From: Candidatus Didemnitutus sp.
GTDB taxonomy: Bacteria; Verrucomicrobiota; Verrucomicrobiia; Opitutales; Opitutaceae
Length of the DNA: 50,300 bases
Direction: 5' to 3'
Assembly: GCA_030681265.1 (NCBI GenBank)
Contig: JAUXXD010000191.1
Span: 1-50,300, forward strand
Shown here: positions 42,364 through 50,300 of the stretch, piece after piece
How positions within the stretch are numbered: position 1 is the first letter of the stretch
How the letters are laid out: each line of letters begins with the position of its first letter
Made by a program: the position numbers and the translations under genes
Notes under the pieces: model-generated
What the model was told of the DNA's origin: nothing
The model's input: the letters and a program-made list of their open reading frames with translations, nothing else
Database searches by the model: none

Positions 42364-43337
42364 TCACTGTGCAAAAAGCCGGCCTGCTCACGTCGGTGAT
42401 GGATTTGGGCCGCACCGGTTATCAACGCCTCGGCGTCGTCGTCGGTGGCGCGCTCGATCGTTTTTCCGCGCGCGTCGCGAATGTGTTGGTCGGCAATCAC
42501 GAGAATGCCGCGCTGCTCGAGCTCGCGCAACGTGGACCCGAACTGCACTTTGCGGCCGACACACTCGTTGCCTGGTGCGGCGCGGATTTTGAGCCGCGCA
42601 TCGGCACGTCGCCATTTCCGCGCGATCGCGTTGTGCAGATTCGTGCGGGCGAAACCATTCGCTTCGGTGCTGCGAAGAGCGGCTTGCGCGCCTGGCTCGC
42701 CGTCGCGGGCGGACTCGACGTGCCGCTCATCTTGGGCAGTCGCAGCACTTACCGCCGTGCCGCCTTCGGCGGGTGGCAAGGTCGTCCGCTCAAAGCTGGT
42801 GACAACTTGCCCGTCGGCCCCCGTTCCGAGTGGGCGGAGAGGCGCCTGCACTCCGCGCAACGCATTTCATCGTGGTCCGTGCGACCGGAAACCTTGGGTC
42901 GACAAGCGGCGGTCGGCACGGTGCGCGCCATGCCCGGCCCGGAGTGGGAATGGTTTTCGCACGACGCCCACCGCGATTTTTTCACGGCCACTTGGACGAT
43001 TACCAAGGAGGCCGATCGCATGGGTGTGCAACTGGCGGGACCGGCGCTCAAACTCGCGGAGGAACGCGACATGATTTCGGAAGGGGTCAACGAAGGCGTC
43101 GTGCAAGTGGCGAATGGCGGACAGCCGATTGTGTTGCTCGCCAGTCGCCAAACCGTCGGCGGCTATCCGCGCATCGGCGCCGTCGCGTCGGTTGATCTCG
43201 GTCGCATGGCGCAACTCGTGCCGGGCGCCAAATTGCGCTTCGAACCAGTCACGCTTGCCGACGCGCATCAACTCTACCTCGCGCGCGAACACGATTTTGC
43301 CCGCGTGCGCACCGGATTGGCTCGACTGAGCGACTGA
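42360..43337 (+). CDS. pxpC: 5-oxoprolinase subunit PxpC
   Basis: The 325-residue biotin-dependent-carboxylase-like subunit partners PxpB. Recognisable stretches are AGLLTSVMDLGRTGYQRLGV at the start, GLRAWLAVAGGLDVP in the middle, and TKEADRMGVQLAGP and PIVLLASRQTVGGYPRIG near the end, all typical of the family. It is translationally coupled to pxpB and followed by pxpA after six bases. Confidence 0.94.
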   Translation: MITVQKAGLLTSVMDLGRTGYQRLGVVVGGALDRFSARVANVLVGNHENAALLELAQRGPELHFAADTLVAWCGADFEPRIGTSPFPRDRVVQIRAGETIRFGAAKSGLRAWLAVAGGLDVPLILGSRSTYRRAAFGGWQGRPLKAGDNLPVGPRSEWAERRLHSAQRISSWSVRPETLGRQAAVGTVRAMPGPEWEWFSHDAHRDFFTATWTITKEADRMGVQLAGPALKLAEERDMISEGVNEGVVQVANGGQPIVLLASRQTVGGYPRIGAVASVDLGRMAQLVPGAKLRFEPVTLADAHQLYLAREHDFARVRTGLARLSD

Positions 43338-43343
43338 TCGACC

Positions 43344-44090
43344 ATGCCGCGCATCGATCTCAACTGCGATCTGGGCGAAGGCGCGGGACACGACACGGAG
43401 CTGATGTCGCTGATTACGTCGGCGAACATCGCCTGTGGCGGGCACGCCGGCGACGCGGCGATGATGCGCGCAACGGTCTTGCTCGCGTTGCAGCACGGCG
43501 TGGCGATTGGCGCGCATCCGGGCTACGAGGATCGCGAACATTTCGGCCGCCGCGAATTGGCATTGCACGCGACGCAAGTGCGCGAGTTGGTGGAAACGCA
43601 GACCCGTGCCCTGCAAACCATCGCGCGCGCCTGCGGTGGGCGCGTCGTGCATGTGAAGCCGCACGGTGCGCTCTACAATCTGGCGGCGCGCGACGCCGCC
43701 GTGGCGCGCGCCGTGGCCGAAGGCGTGCGCGCCTGCGGCGCGGAGTTGATTTTGTGCGGGCTCGCGGGCAGCGCACTCACTGCCGCAGGAGAGGCATGCG
43801 GCTTGCGCGTGGCGCACGAAGTTTTTGCTGATCGCACGTATCAAACGGACGGCTCGCTCACGCCGCGCTCGCAGGCCGGCGCGCTGATCGCCAACGAGGC
43901 CGCCGCCGTGGCGCAGGCGCGGCGTTTTGTCGCGGAAGGACGGGTGCGCGCCCTCGGCGGCGCGGAAGTCGCGGTGCGGGCAGATACGCTTTGCTTGCAC
44001 GGCGACGGCGCGCACGCCGTGACGTTTGCACGGAAGATTCGCGCGGAGTTTCTCCGCGCGGGCATTGACCTCAAGGCGTTTGCCGCATGA
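43344..44090 (+). CDS. pxpA: 5-oxoprolinase subunit PxpA (LamB/YcsF family)
   Basis: This 248-residue protein begins IDLNCDLGEG and has NIACGGHAGD, GAHPGYEDREHFGRR and VKPHGALYN, the conserved metal/substrate motifs of PxpA. It acts with PxpB and PxpC to hydrolyse 5-oxoproline. Its stop overlaps the DUF969 gene start (ATGA), tying the enzyme to the membrane pair. Confidence 0.95.
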   Translation: MPRIDLNCDLGEGAGHDTELMSLITSANIACGGHAGDAAMMRATVLLALQHGVAIGAHPGYEDREHFGRRELALHATQVRELVETQTRALQTIARACGGRVVHVKPHGALYNLAARDAAVARAVAEGVRACGAELILCGLAGSALTAAGEACGLRVAHEVFADRTYQTDGSLTPRSQAGALIANEAAAVAQARRFVAEGRVRALGGAEVAVRADTLCLHGDGAHAVTFARKIRAEFLRAGIDLKAFAA

Positions 44091-44785
44091 CGAAGCTGCT
44101 CGGCATCTTCGTCATCGCGATCGGTTTTGCGCTGCGGTGGAACGCGTTGCTGGTGGTCGTGCTGGCGGGCATCGTCACTGGTTTGCTGGCGGGTTTTTCG
44201 TTCAGCGAGATCGTGCAGATGACCGGGCAATTTTTTGTCGATAACCGCGCGTTGACGTTGCCGATCATTCTGATGGTGCCCGTGGTGGGCTTGCTGGAGC
44301 GGCACGGCTTGCAGGAACGCGTGGCGCACCTGATGCGGCAGTCGAAAGCCGCCACGGCGGGGCGCGTGTTGTGGCTGTATCAATTTGTGCGCGAGCTCAC
44401 GAGTATGTTTGGCATCAGCATGGGCAATCACGCCTCGATGGTGCGCCCGCTCGTTGCCCCGATGGCGGAGGCGGCGGCGGAAAAGGCCGGATTGCTCAAC
44501 GAGGAGACAAGTCAGCAGATTCGCGCGCATGCGGCGGCGGCGGAGAACGTCGGTAATTTCTTCGCGGACGACATTTTCGTCGCGGTGGGAGCGCTGTTGT
44601 TGATCTACGGATTTTTCCAGTCGGTCGGTGTGCCGGTGCGGTTGGAGGAGATCAAATTGTGGAGCGCGCCGACGGCCGTGTGGGTGCTGGCGCTCGGTTG
44701 GTGGCGCTATCGCGTGCTCGATGCGCGGCTGCAGAAAGCCAAGCGCGAACCGCGCGAAGCGAAGGAGCAAGAGGTGGGCCCATGA
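44087..44785 (+). CDS. DUF969 membrane protein, putative pyroglutamate transporter half
   Basis: The 232-residue polytopic protein (about six helices) has conserved-looking loops RELTSMFGISMGNHASMVRP and ENVGNFFADDIFVAVGA. DUF969 proteins always occur next to DUF979 proteins and often near pcp. The gene overlaps pxpA upstream and the DUF979 gene downstream. The most likely role is one half of a transporter for pyroglutamate or pyroglutamyl peptides, which is an inference from operon structure. Confidence 0.85.
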   Translation: MTKLLGIFVIAIGFALRWNALLVVVLAGIVTGLLAGFSFSEIVQMTGQFFVDNRALTLPIILMVPVVGLLERHGLQERVAHLMRQSKAATAGRVLWLYQFVRELTSMFGISMGNHASMVRPLVAPMAEAAAEKAGLLNEETSQQIRAHAAAAENVGNFFADDIFVAVGALLLIYGFFQSVGVPVRLEEIKLWSAPTAVWVLALGWWRYRVLDARLQKAKREPREAKEQEVGP

Positions 44786-45747
44786 GCGCGTGGCTGACGC
44801 TGGAGAATTTCTTTGTGATCGCGGGACTGTTCGTGCTCGCGCTCGGCTTGCGCATCGCGACCACGCCCACGCACCCGCGCCGCTGGGGCTCGGCGGCGTT
44901 CTGGTTGTTGCTCGGCGGTTGCATCGTCGCGGGCAAACACGTGCCGCCGGAAATCATCGGCTACGCCGTGCTCGCGATGACGGTGCTCGCGGCGTTGAAA
45001 CAGGTGGATCCGCCGGGCTTTGCGCATGGCGACGGCGCGGCGTTGGCGCAGCGCGCGGTGGAATTGAAAAACAAATTACTCTGGCCCGTGCTCTTGGTGC
45101 CGGCCGTGGCGGTGGTGGGCGGATTTACGCTCGCCCAAATCAAAGTGGGCGGCGCGCCGCTCGCGTTGGCGGGGCAGGCGTCGCAAATTTCGCTGGGGCT
45201 CGGGTGTGTCATTGCGCTGGTGCTGGCCTATGCGTTGACGCGCGCGCGGCCGCTGACGGCGGTGGATGAAGGCGGACGGTTGCTGCAACTGGTGAGTTGG
45301 ACGTTGATTTTGCCGCAGATGCTGGCGGCGCTCGGCGGGATTTTTGCCAAAGCTGGAGTCGGCGATGAAGTGGCGAAGATCGTGGCGGCGTTGCTGCCGG
45401 TGCAGCATCCGCTGGTGGCCGTGGTGGCGTATTGCGGCGGGATGGCGCTTTTCACGATCATGATGGGTAATGCGTTTGCGGCGTTTCCGGTGCTGACGCT
45501 CGGAGTCGGTTTGCCGTTTATTGTGCAAATGCACGGAGGAAATCCGGCCTTGATGGGCGCGATCGGGATGCTGTCGGGCTATTGCGGGACGCTGCTCACG
45601 CCGATGGCGGCGAACTTCAATCTCGTGCCGGTGCGCTTGCTGGAATTGCGCAGTGATTTCAGCGTGATCCGGGCGCAGGTCCCGTTTGCGGTGGCGATTT
45701 GGATTTTCAATGTCGTCGTCATGGCGCTTTGCGTTTACCGCTTTTGA
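44782..45747 (+). CDS. DUF979 membrane protein, putative pyroglutamate transporter half
   Basis: The 321-residue protein, start ATG 44782 overlapping the DUF969 stop, has about nine hydrophobic helices. The core sequences MMGNAFAAFPVLTLGVGLPF and SGYCGTLLTPMAANFNLVPV look like the discontinuous helices of secondary transporters. With DUF969 it probably forms one transport unit. It is followed by pcp nine bases later. Confidence 0.85.
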   Translation: MSAWLTLENFFVIAGLFVLALGLRIATTPTHPRRWGSAAFWLLLGGCIVAGKHVPPEIIGYAVLAMTVLAALKQVDPPGFAHGDGAALAQRAVELKNKLLWPVLLVPAVAVVGGFTLAQIKVGGAPLALAGQASQISLGLGCVIALVLAYALTRARPLTAVDEGGRLLQLVSWTLILPQMLAALGGIFAKAGVGDEVAKIVAALLPVQHPLVAVVAYCGGMALFTIMMGNAFAAFPVLTLGVGLPFIVQMHGGNPALMGAIGMLSGYCGTLLTPMAANFNLVPVRLLELRSDFSVIRAQVPFAVAIWIFNVVVMALCVYRF

Positions 45748-45756
45748 AAACACCCC

Positions 45757-46395
45757 ATGAAAACTGTGCTGCTGACGGGATTTGAACCGTTCGACGGACA
45801 GGCGCTCAACGCCTCGGAAGAAATCGCGCGCGAGATCAACGACGCCACCATCGTGCGGCACAAAGTCATCGGGGCGCTGCTGCCCTGCGTGTTCGGCGCG
45901 GCGATCAAGGAGCTGAAGCACCTGATCAAATTGCACCACCCCGCGGTGGTGATTTGTCTCGGCCAAGCGGGCGGTCGCGCGGCGATCACGCCGGAGCGTG
46001 TGGCGATCAATCTCGACGACGCGCGCATCGCGGATAACGCCGGGCAACAACCGATCGACAAGCCGATCGTGAAGAATGGACCCGCGGCGTATTTCAGCAC
46101 GCTGCCGATCAAGGCCATCGTGCACGAGTTGCGGAAGCACAAGATTCCCGCGGAGGTGTCGCAGACGGCAGGCACGTTTGTCTGCAATCATGTTTTCTAT
46201 GGATTGATGCACGAACTCGCGCTGCATCGCGAAGGCGTGCGTGGTGGTTTTGTGCATCTGCCGTTGTTGCCCGAGCAGGCGACGACGGAACCGAGTTTGC
46301 CTTTTGAGAAAATGACGGAAGCGGCGCGCCTCATCATCGCCGCCGCCATCGATTACCGTCGCGATATCAAGGCGGTCGGTGGGAAAACGGAGTAA
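45757..46395 (+). CDS. pcp: Pyrrolidone-carboxylate (pyroglutamyl) peptidase I
   Basis: This 212-residue cysteine peptidase removes N-terminal pyroglutamate from peptides. Motifs are LLTGFEPFDG at the start, the catalytic Cys in GTFVCNHVFYG, the catalytic Glu around the CLGQAGGR-ITPERVA region, and the catalytic His in FVHLPLLPEQ. It is cytoplasmic. Its product, 5-oxoproline, is the substrate of PxpABC encoded upstream, completing the pathway. Confidence 0.95.
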   Translation: MKTVLLTGFEPFDGQALNASEEIAREINDATIVRHKVIGALLPCVFGAAIKELKHLIKLHHPAVVICLGQAGGRAAITPERVAINLDDARIADNAGQQPIDKPIVKNGPAAYFSTLPIKAIVHELRKHKIPAEVSQTAGTFVCNHVFYGLMHELALHREGVRGGFVHLPLLPEQATTEPSLPFEKMTEAARLIIAAAIDYRRDIKAVGGKTE

Positions 46396-46402
46396 TTTAT
46401 CT

Positions 46403-47995
46403 ATGCCACGACTAAATCGTTTCGCGCCGTGGACGGCGGTGTTTTTGGCAACGGTCTGGGTGGGCACGGTGCTGGCGGCGACGCCGGCGCGGCTGGCGAC
46501 GTTCGATGCCTACGCCGAGCGCGTGCTGCGCGAATTCGACGTGCCGGGCATGGCGGTGGCCGTGATGCAGGATGGCGCGGTGGTTTTTGCGCGCGGCTAC
46601 GGCGTGCGCGAGTTGGGCAAGCCGGAACTGGTGGACGAGCACACGTTGTTCGCCATCGCGTCGAACACGAAGGCGTTCACCGCGACATTGCTCGCGCAAT
46701 TGGTGGACGAAAAGAAGCTCCGCTGGGACGATCGCGTGATCGACCATTTGCCGTGGTTTGCGATGAGCGATCCCTACGTGACGCGCGAGATGACAATCCG
46801 CGATTTGCTGGTGCACCGCAGCGGGCTCGGACTTGGCGCGGGTGATTTGCTGTATTGGCCGACGACGAATTTCACGACGAAGGAAGTGGTGCAGCGGTTA
46901 AAGTTCATTCCGCTCGCGACGAGTTTTCGCGCCGCCTACGCCTACGATAATATTCTCTACGCCGTCGCGGGTTTGGTGATCGAAGAGGTGAGTGGCCGCA
47001 CGTGGGCGCAGAACGTGCGCGAGCGCATCTTCGCGCCGGTCGGTATGGCCGACGCGAAGGCGAACTGCCTCGAACTCGCGCCGACCGACAACACCGCGAC
47101 GGGGCACGCGAAATTTGATTTTACGGATTTGCGGCCGGTGCCGCCGTTGGCGTGGGACAACAACTCTGCGGCCGGTGGCATTTACGCGAACGTGACGGAT
47201 CTCGCACGCTGGCTGCAGGTGCAACTCGCTGCTGGGCGCTTGCCGCCTGCCGAGGATGGCGCGGAACGCCGGTTGTTTGCTGCCGCGCGCCAGAAGGACA
47301 TGTGGACGCTGGTGACGCCGATGCCGTTTTCCAATCCGCCGCCGTTGCTGGCGGAAGCAAAACGGAATTTTCGCGGCTACGCCTTGGGTTGGGAGATTAC
47401 GGATTTTCGCGGCCAACGATTGGTGACGCACACCGGCGGTTGGCCGGGGCAGGTGTCGCGCACGACGCTCGTGCCGGATCGGCAACTCGGAATCGTGGTG
47501 CTGACGAATCAGGAAGTGGGCGCGGCGTTCCAAGCGGTGACGATGCACCTGCTCGATGTGTTCCTCGAAGCGCCCGAAAAGGATTGGTGCGCGGCCTATG
47601 CGGAGATTGTGCGCAAGAGTGGCGCGGACGCGGACGACAGTTGGGCGAAACTCGTCGCTGGCCGCGCGGCGGATTCGCAGCCGTCGTTGCCGCTCGCGAG
47701 TTACGCGGGCACGTATCGCGACGAGTGGTATGGCGACGTGTTCGTGCGCGAAGACGCGGGCAAGTTGGTCGTGCAATTCAGCCGGACTGAGCAGTTGCTC
47801 GGCGACGTCGAGCACTGGCAGCACGACAGTTTCATCATTCGCTGGCGTGACCGCAGTTTAAATGCGGATGCGTTTCTGACATTTGCGTTGCACCCCGACG
47901 GCACGATCCGCGAAGCGCGGATGGAAGCGGTGTCACCGCTGACGGATTTCAGCTTCAATTTCCACGACCTGCGCCTCGCGCCGGGCAAGCAGTAG
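46403..47995 (+). CDS. Secreted class C beta-lactamase-family serine hydrolase
   Basis: The 530-residue protein has an N-terminal signal (about 10-32, ending VLAAT), a beta-lactamase/D-alanyl-peptidase fold and a C-terminal DUF3471-like domain (about 420-530). The nucleophile motif is SNTK (in IASNTKAFTA), the YxN-type motif YDN (in YAYDNILYAVAG) and the third motif HTGG (in VTHTGGWPG). Start ATG 46403 is chosen for the signal peptide. It follows pcp by seven bases and may act as a peptidase supplying peptides, though esterase or amidase activity is equally possible. Confidence 0.85.
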   Translation: MPRLNRFAPWTAVFLATVWVGTVLAATPARLATFDAYAERVLREFDVPGMAVAVMQDGAVVFARGYGVRELGKPELVDEHTLFAIASNTKAFTATLLAQLVDEKKLRWDDRVIDHLPWFAMSDPYVTREMTIRDLLVHRSGLGLGAGDLLYWPTTNFTTKEVVQRLKFIPLATSFRAAYAYDNILYAVAGLVIEEVSGRTWAQNVRERIFAPVGMADAKANCLELAPTDNTATGHAKFDFTDLRPVPPLAWDNNSAAGGIYANVTDLARWLQVQLAAGRLPPAEDGAERRLFAAARQKDMWTLVTPMPFSNPPPLLAEAKRNFRGYALGWEITDFRGQRLVTHTGGWPGQVSRTTLVPDRQLGIVVLTNQEVGAAFQAVTMHLLDVFLEAPEKDWCAAYAEIVRKSGADADDSWAKLVAGRAADSQPSLPLASYAGTYRDEWYGDVFVREDAGKLVVQFSRTEQLLGDVEHWQHDSFIIRWRDRSLNADAFLTFALHPDGTIREARMEAVSPLTDFSFNFHDLRLAPGKQ

Positions 47996-48091
47996 GGCGC
48001 GGCAGCACAGGTGGGGGGCGAAGTTCCCTATCGCGTCCACGGATGTCTTGAATCTTATTGCAGGGCAAAACGGCCCACCCAAGCTCGCTTT

Positions 48092-49198
48092 GTGTCCACC
48101 AGATTGTCACTCGACGGGTTGAGAAAACGCTTTGGGCGCCCCTTGTCTTCCGTCCTCAGTTACAAGCCGGAAAAGCAAAGCACCAGCATTGTTCTCATCA
48201 CGCTTTGTGTGCTGCTAATTGGTCTGTTGGACTACGTCACCGGGGCGTGGCTCTCGCTGCTTGTTTTCTACATTGTGCCGATTTGTTTTGCGGCGTCCTG
48301 GCTGGGATTGCCGGCTGCCTTTGTGACCACGATCACTGGTATTTCGCTGCGAGTGACTGGCGACTATATCCTCGACGCCCCGTATGCCCACCATCCCACC
48401 GTCTATTGGAACCAGCTGATTTTGTTGAGCAATTACATGATCGTCGCGTGGGTGTGGCGCGCACTCATTTTGCTCCAACGCGATTTGGAGGAGCGGGTTT
48501 CCGTGCGGACGGCGGCCTTGGCAGAAGAAACCAAGGTGCGGGAGAAACTGCAGCAAGAGCTGATGGAAACCAGCGAACGCGAGCGCCGCACCATCGGTAA
48601 TGATTTGCACGACGGACTGGGCCAACATCTCACCGCCATGGCTTATGCGGCCCAAATCCTCAGTCAGCGTCTCGATAACCAAAATAATAGTATCGCCAAA
48701 GACGCCCACGAAATCGTCCGGCTGGCCGAGGAGGGAATTCTGCAATCGCGACAATTGGCGCGGGGTCTTCTGCTCACAGCGATCGAACCCGCCAACCTCA
48801 GTCTCGAACTCGCGGAACTGGCGGCCTCGGTGCAACAGCAGAGCGGGGTGCGCTGCTATTATGATCGGCAGGAGGTTCCCCTCGTTGCCGACAGCACCAC
48901 CGCGTCCCATATTTTTCGTATTGCGCAGGAAGCCGTGCGTAACTCCCTCCGGCATGCCAATCCTTCGGCCGTGACACTTAGCCTGACGAAAGACGACCAA
49001 TCCCTCGTGCTGACGGTGAGCGACAATGGCTCTGGACTGCGCACCGCCCACACCTCCAAGAACAGCGTCGGATTACGAGTCATGGCGCAGCGCGCTAAAT
49101 TGATCGGCGGCGAATTCGCCATCCAATCCACGCCAAATCGCGGCACAAGTATCCACTGTCGGGTTCCCTTACCCGCGGCCATAGATTCCATCGCATGA
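48092..49198 (+). CDS. Membrane sensor histidine kinase (HisKA_3 / NarX-UhpB type)
   Basis: This has about four N-terminal membrane helices (MASE1-like region), a short coiled coil and a HisKA_3 dimerisation domain with the phosphorylated His in RRTIGNDLHDGLGQHL. The HATPase domain shows the N box in FRIAQEAVRNSLRHANP and the G1 box SDNGSGL. No separate sensor domain is visible, so the signal is probably sensed in or near the membrane. GTG 48092 is a guess; GTG 48011 is also open. It overlaps its response regulator gene by ATGA. Confidence 0.85.
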   Translation: MSTRLSLDGLRKRFGRPLSSVLSYKPEKQSTSIVLITLCVLLIGLLDYVTGAWLSLLVFYIVPICFAASWLGLPAAFVTTITGISLRVTGDYILDAPYAHHPTVYWNQLILLSNYMIVAWVWRALILLQRDLEERVSVRTAALAEETKVREKLQQELMETSERERRTIGNDLHDGLGQHLTAMAYAAQILSQRLDNQNNSIAKDAHEIVRLAEEGILQSRQLARGLLLTAIEPANLSLELAELAASVQQQSGVRCYYDRQEVPLVADSTTASHIFRIAQEAVRNSLRHANPSAVTLSLTKDDQSLVLTVSDNGSGLRTAHTSKNSVGLRVMAQRAKLIGGEFAIQSTPNRGTSIHCRVPLPAAIDSIA

Positions 49199-49854
49199 GC
49201 ACGAGTTCCCATCGAATTTTCCTCGTGGATGACCACGCCTTGGTGCGGGAGTGGTTGGCTAATCTCTTGCGGCAGGAAGCCGATTTCGAAGTCTGCGGGC
49301 AGGCAGACAATGCACCGGCGGCGCTATCCGCCATGATTGCGCGGCCGCCCCAGATCGCGATCGTGGATTTATCGCTGAAAAGCGGATCCGGATTGGATTT
49401 GATCAAGGATCTGCGGGCGCAGTGTCCGACGACCCAAGTGATCGTGCTCTCCATGCATGAGGAAATTTATTTCGTGGAGCGGGCGTTTCGAGCCGGAGCT
49501 CGTTCCTATGTGACAAAACGGGATTCGCCGCACCGCATCGTTGAAGCAATCCGGACGGTGCTGACGGGGAAAATTTATGCCAACGCCGACCTCCTTGCCC
49601 AATTGACCGAACGCATGGTGAGCTTTGCGCCGGGCAAGCTAGGTGGCGTCGATTCGCTGAGCGACCGCGAGATGGAAGTATTTCGGCGGCTCGGGCTTGG
49701 CCAAAGCACACGGCTCATCGCGACGGAAATGAATTTGAACATGAAAACGGTGCAGGCCTATAGCGCGCGCATCAAAGAAAAGCTTGGGTTGGCCAACGCC
49801 AGTGAACTCATCCGAGAGGCGGTCCGTTGGGTGCAGGCGAGTTCGGCCTACTAA
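49195..49854 (+). CDS. NarL/FixJ-family response regulator
   Basis: The 219-residue regulator has a receiver domain with acidic pocket DD (12-13), phosphoacceptor Asp58 in AIVDLSL, and Lys in YVTKRDS. A LuxR-type DNA-binding domain lies at about 150-210 (LSDREMEVFRRLGLG, MKTVQAYSARIKEKLGL). It pairs with the kinase encoded just upstream. Target genes are unknown. Confidence 0.93.
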   Translation: MSTSSHRIFLVDDHALVREWLANLLRQEADFEVCGQADNAPAALSAMIARPPQIAIVDLSLKSGSGLDLIKDLRAQCPTTQVIVLSMHEEIYFVERAFRAGARSYVTKRDSPHRIVEAIRTVLTGKIYANADLLAQLTERMVSFAPGKLGGVDSLSDREMEVFRRLGLGQSTRLIATEMNLNMKTVQAYSARIKEKLGLANASELIREAVRWVQASSAY

Positions 49855-49986
49855 TCGTTCAGGTTTCGTGTCGGGCGGCGCCTTAGGCGTGATTTCAATC
49901 CGACCTAACAGAAAAATTCCGGCCGTTGTCGTAGAGTGTGCGTGCGGCTGGTTTGGCAACCGCCTCGCGTCGGCTGCCTTTGGCCG

Positions 49987-50300
49987 ATGGCCCCAGTGCC
50001 ACAACTCCCTCTGTTTGTGTCCTCGAACTCTTTCCCCCATCATTCGGAAGTTTATTCAAATTCGGGCCCTCGTCGCATTTTCCATGCGATATTTTCCTCC
50101 GGGATTGCTGGAGCAGAGCGCTATTGCACGGATTTGGCCAATCGGCAGGCCGCGCTCGGTTACGAAGTCCATGTCGCGGGCAGGTATGCCTCACCACTCA
50201 GACATGCTTTGATGCCGGCTGTCCGCTTCCATAGTGTCGGCCCGTTTTTCAGGGTTTTTTCCCTGCGCCGTCTGCTCGCGGAAATTCGGCCAGACATTTG
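49987..50300 (+). CDS. GT4-family glycosyltransferase, N-terminal part (runs off window)
   Basis: An uninterrupted frame from ATG 49987 to the window end (104 codons) reads IFSSGIAGAERYCTDLANRQ, then ALGYEVHVAGRYASPL and LLAEIRPDI. These are the donor/acceptor-fold opening motifs of family 4 glycosyltransferases (GxAER, xxGHEVHV, RPDxxH). The first 30 residues before IFHAIFSSG are atypical, so the real start may be GTG 49996 or 50017. It probably acts in polysaccharide synthesis. Confidence 0.7.
   Translation, partial: MAPVPQLPLFVSSNSFPHHSEVYSNSGPRRIFHAIFSSGIAGAERYCTDLANRQAALGYEVHVAGRYASPLRHALMPAVRFHSVGPFFRVFSLRRLLAEIRPDI

Noticed and set aside
44659-44781. Longer start for the DUF979 gene
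   Set aside because: The upstream extension lies entirely within the DUF969 gene in another frame and has no membrane character; ATG 44782 overlaps the DUF969 stop, as elsewhere in the operon.

Overview
The window is a GC-rich bacterial chromosome segment, most likely from Verrucomicrobiota (Opitutales-like). This assignment is an inference. It rests on short nested palindromes of the type seen in that phylum (positions 1-170), a pseudopilin-like domain on a secreted protein (25722-26369) and the overall gene repertoire; no rRNA or other marker gene is present to prove it. No tRNA, rRNA or CRISPR array was recognised.

Left end, 1-7457: a decayed defence island. An intact type III-like DNA methyltransferase gene is followed by a MerR-like regulator and an unrecognised gene. 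Pieces of type I restriction genes come next. Two intact cargo loci, an AAA/DUF4143 ATPase (3708-5168) and a HipBA toxin-antitoxin pair (5650-7304), each lie between a relic of an hsdS 3' end and a relic of an hsdR 5' end. In both cases the cargo stop codon overlaps the hsdR start as ATGA. This looks like two successive hsdS-cargo-hsdR operons whose restriction genes have rotted away around the cargo.

7458-17584: uptake hydrogenase. The maturation genes hypA-hypB-hypF-(25-codon ORF)-hypC-hypD run on the minus strand, with hypE missing. A divergent plus-strand operon encodes the small subunit (Tat signal, six-cysteine O2-tolerant type), large subunit, cytochrome b, maturation protease and a nickel permease.

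17585-40808: a respiratory cytochrome region with 34 predicted c-heme sites. It holds an MtrA-like multiheme cytochrome with an MtrB-like outer-membrane barrel, a seven-heme NapC/NrfH-type membrane cytochrome like Geobacter ImcH, an eleven-heme cytochrome fused to a b-type membrane domain like Geobacter CbcL, and a tetraheme/ferredoxin/NrfD module. The NrfD subunit has a cyclic-nucleotide-binding domain inserted in its middle. Also present are three related monoheme cytochromes, a c-heme chemoreceptor, a divergent NirK-like copper protein and the system II cytochrome c assembly genes ccsA and resB. Together these suggest H2 oxidation feeding a quinone pool that is drained through multiheme cytochromes across the outer membrane (extracellular electron transfer). 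That reading is inferred from gene content, and no outer-surface cytochrome is visible here. A small block of unrelated membrane and secreted proteins (22975-26784) interrupts the region.

40846-50300: a lipoprotein gene upstream of resB, then a plus-strand pyroglutamate operon (pxpB-pxpC-pxpA, the DUF969/DUF979 membrane pair, pcp), a secreted serine hydrolase, a NarL-type two-component system and the 5' end of a GT4 glycosyltransferase that runs off the window.
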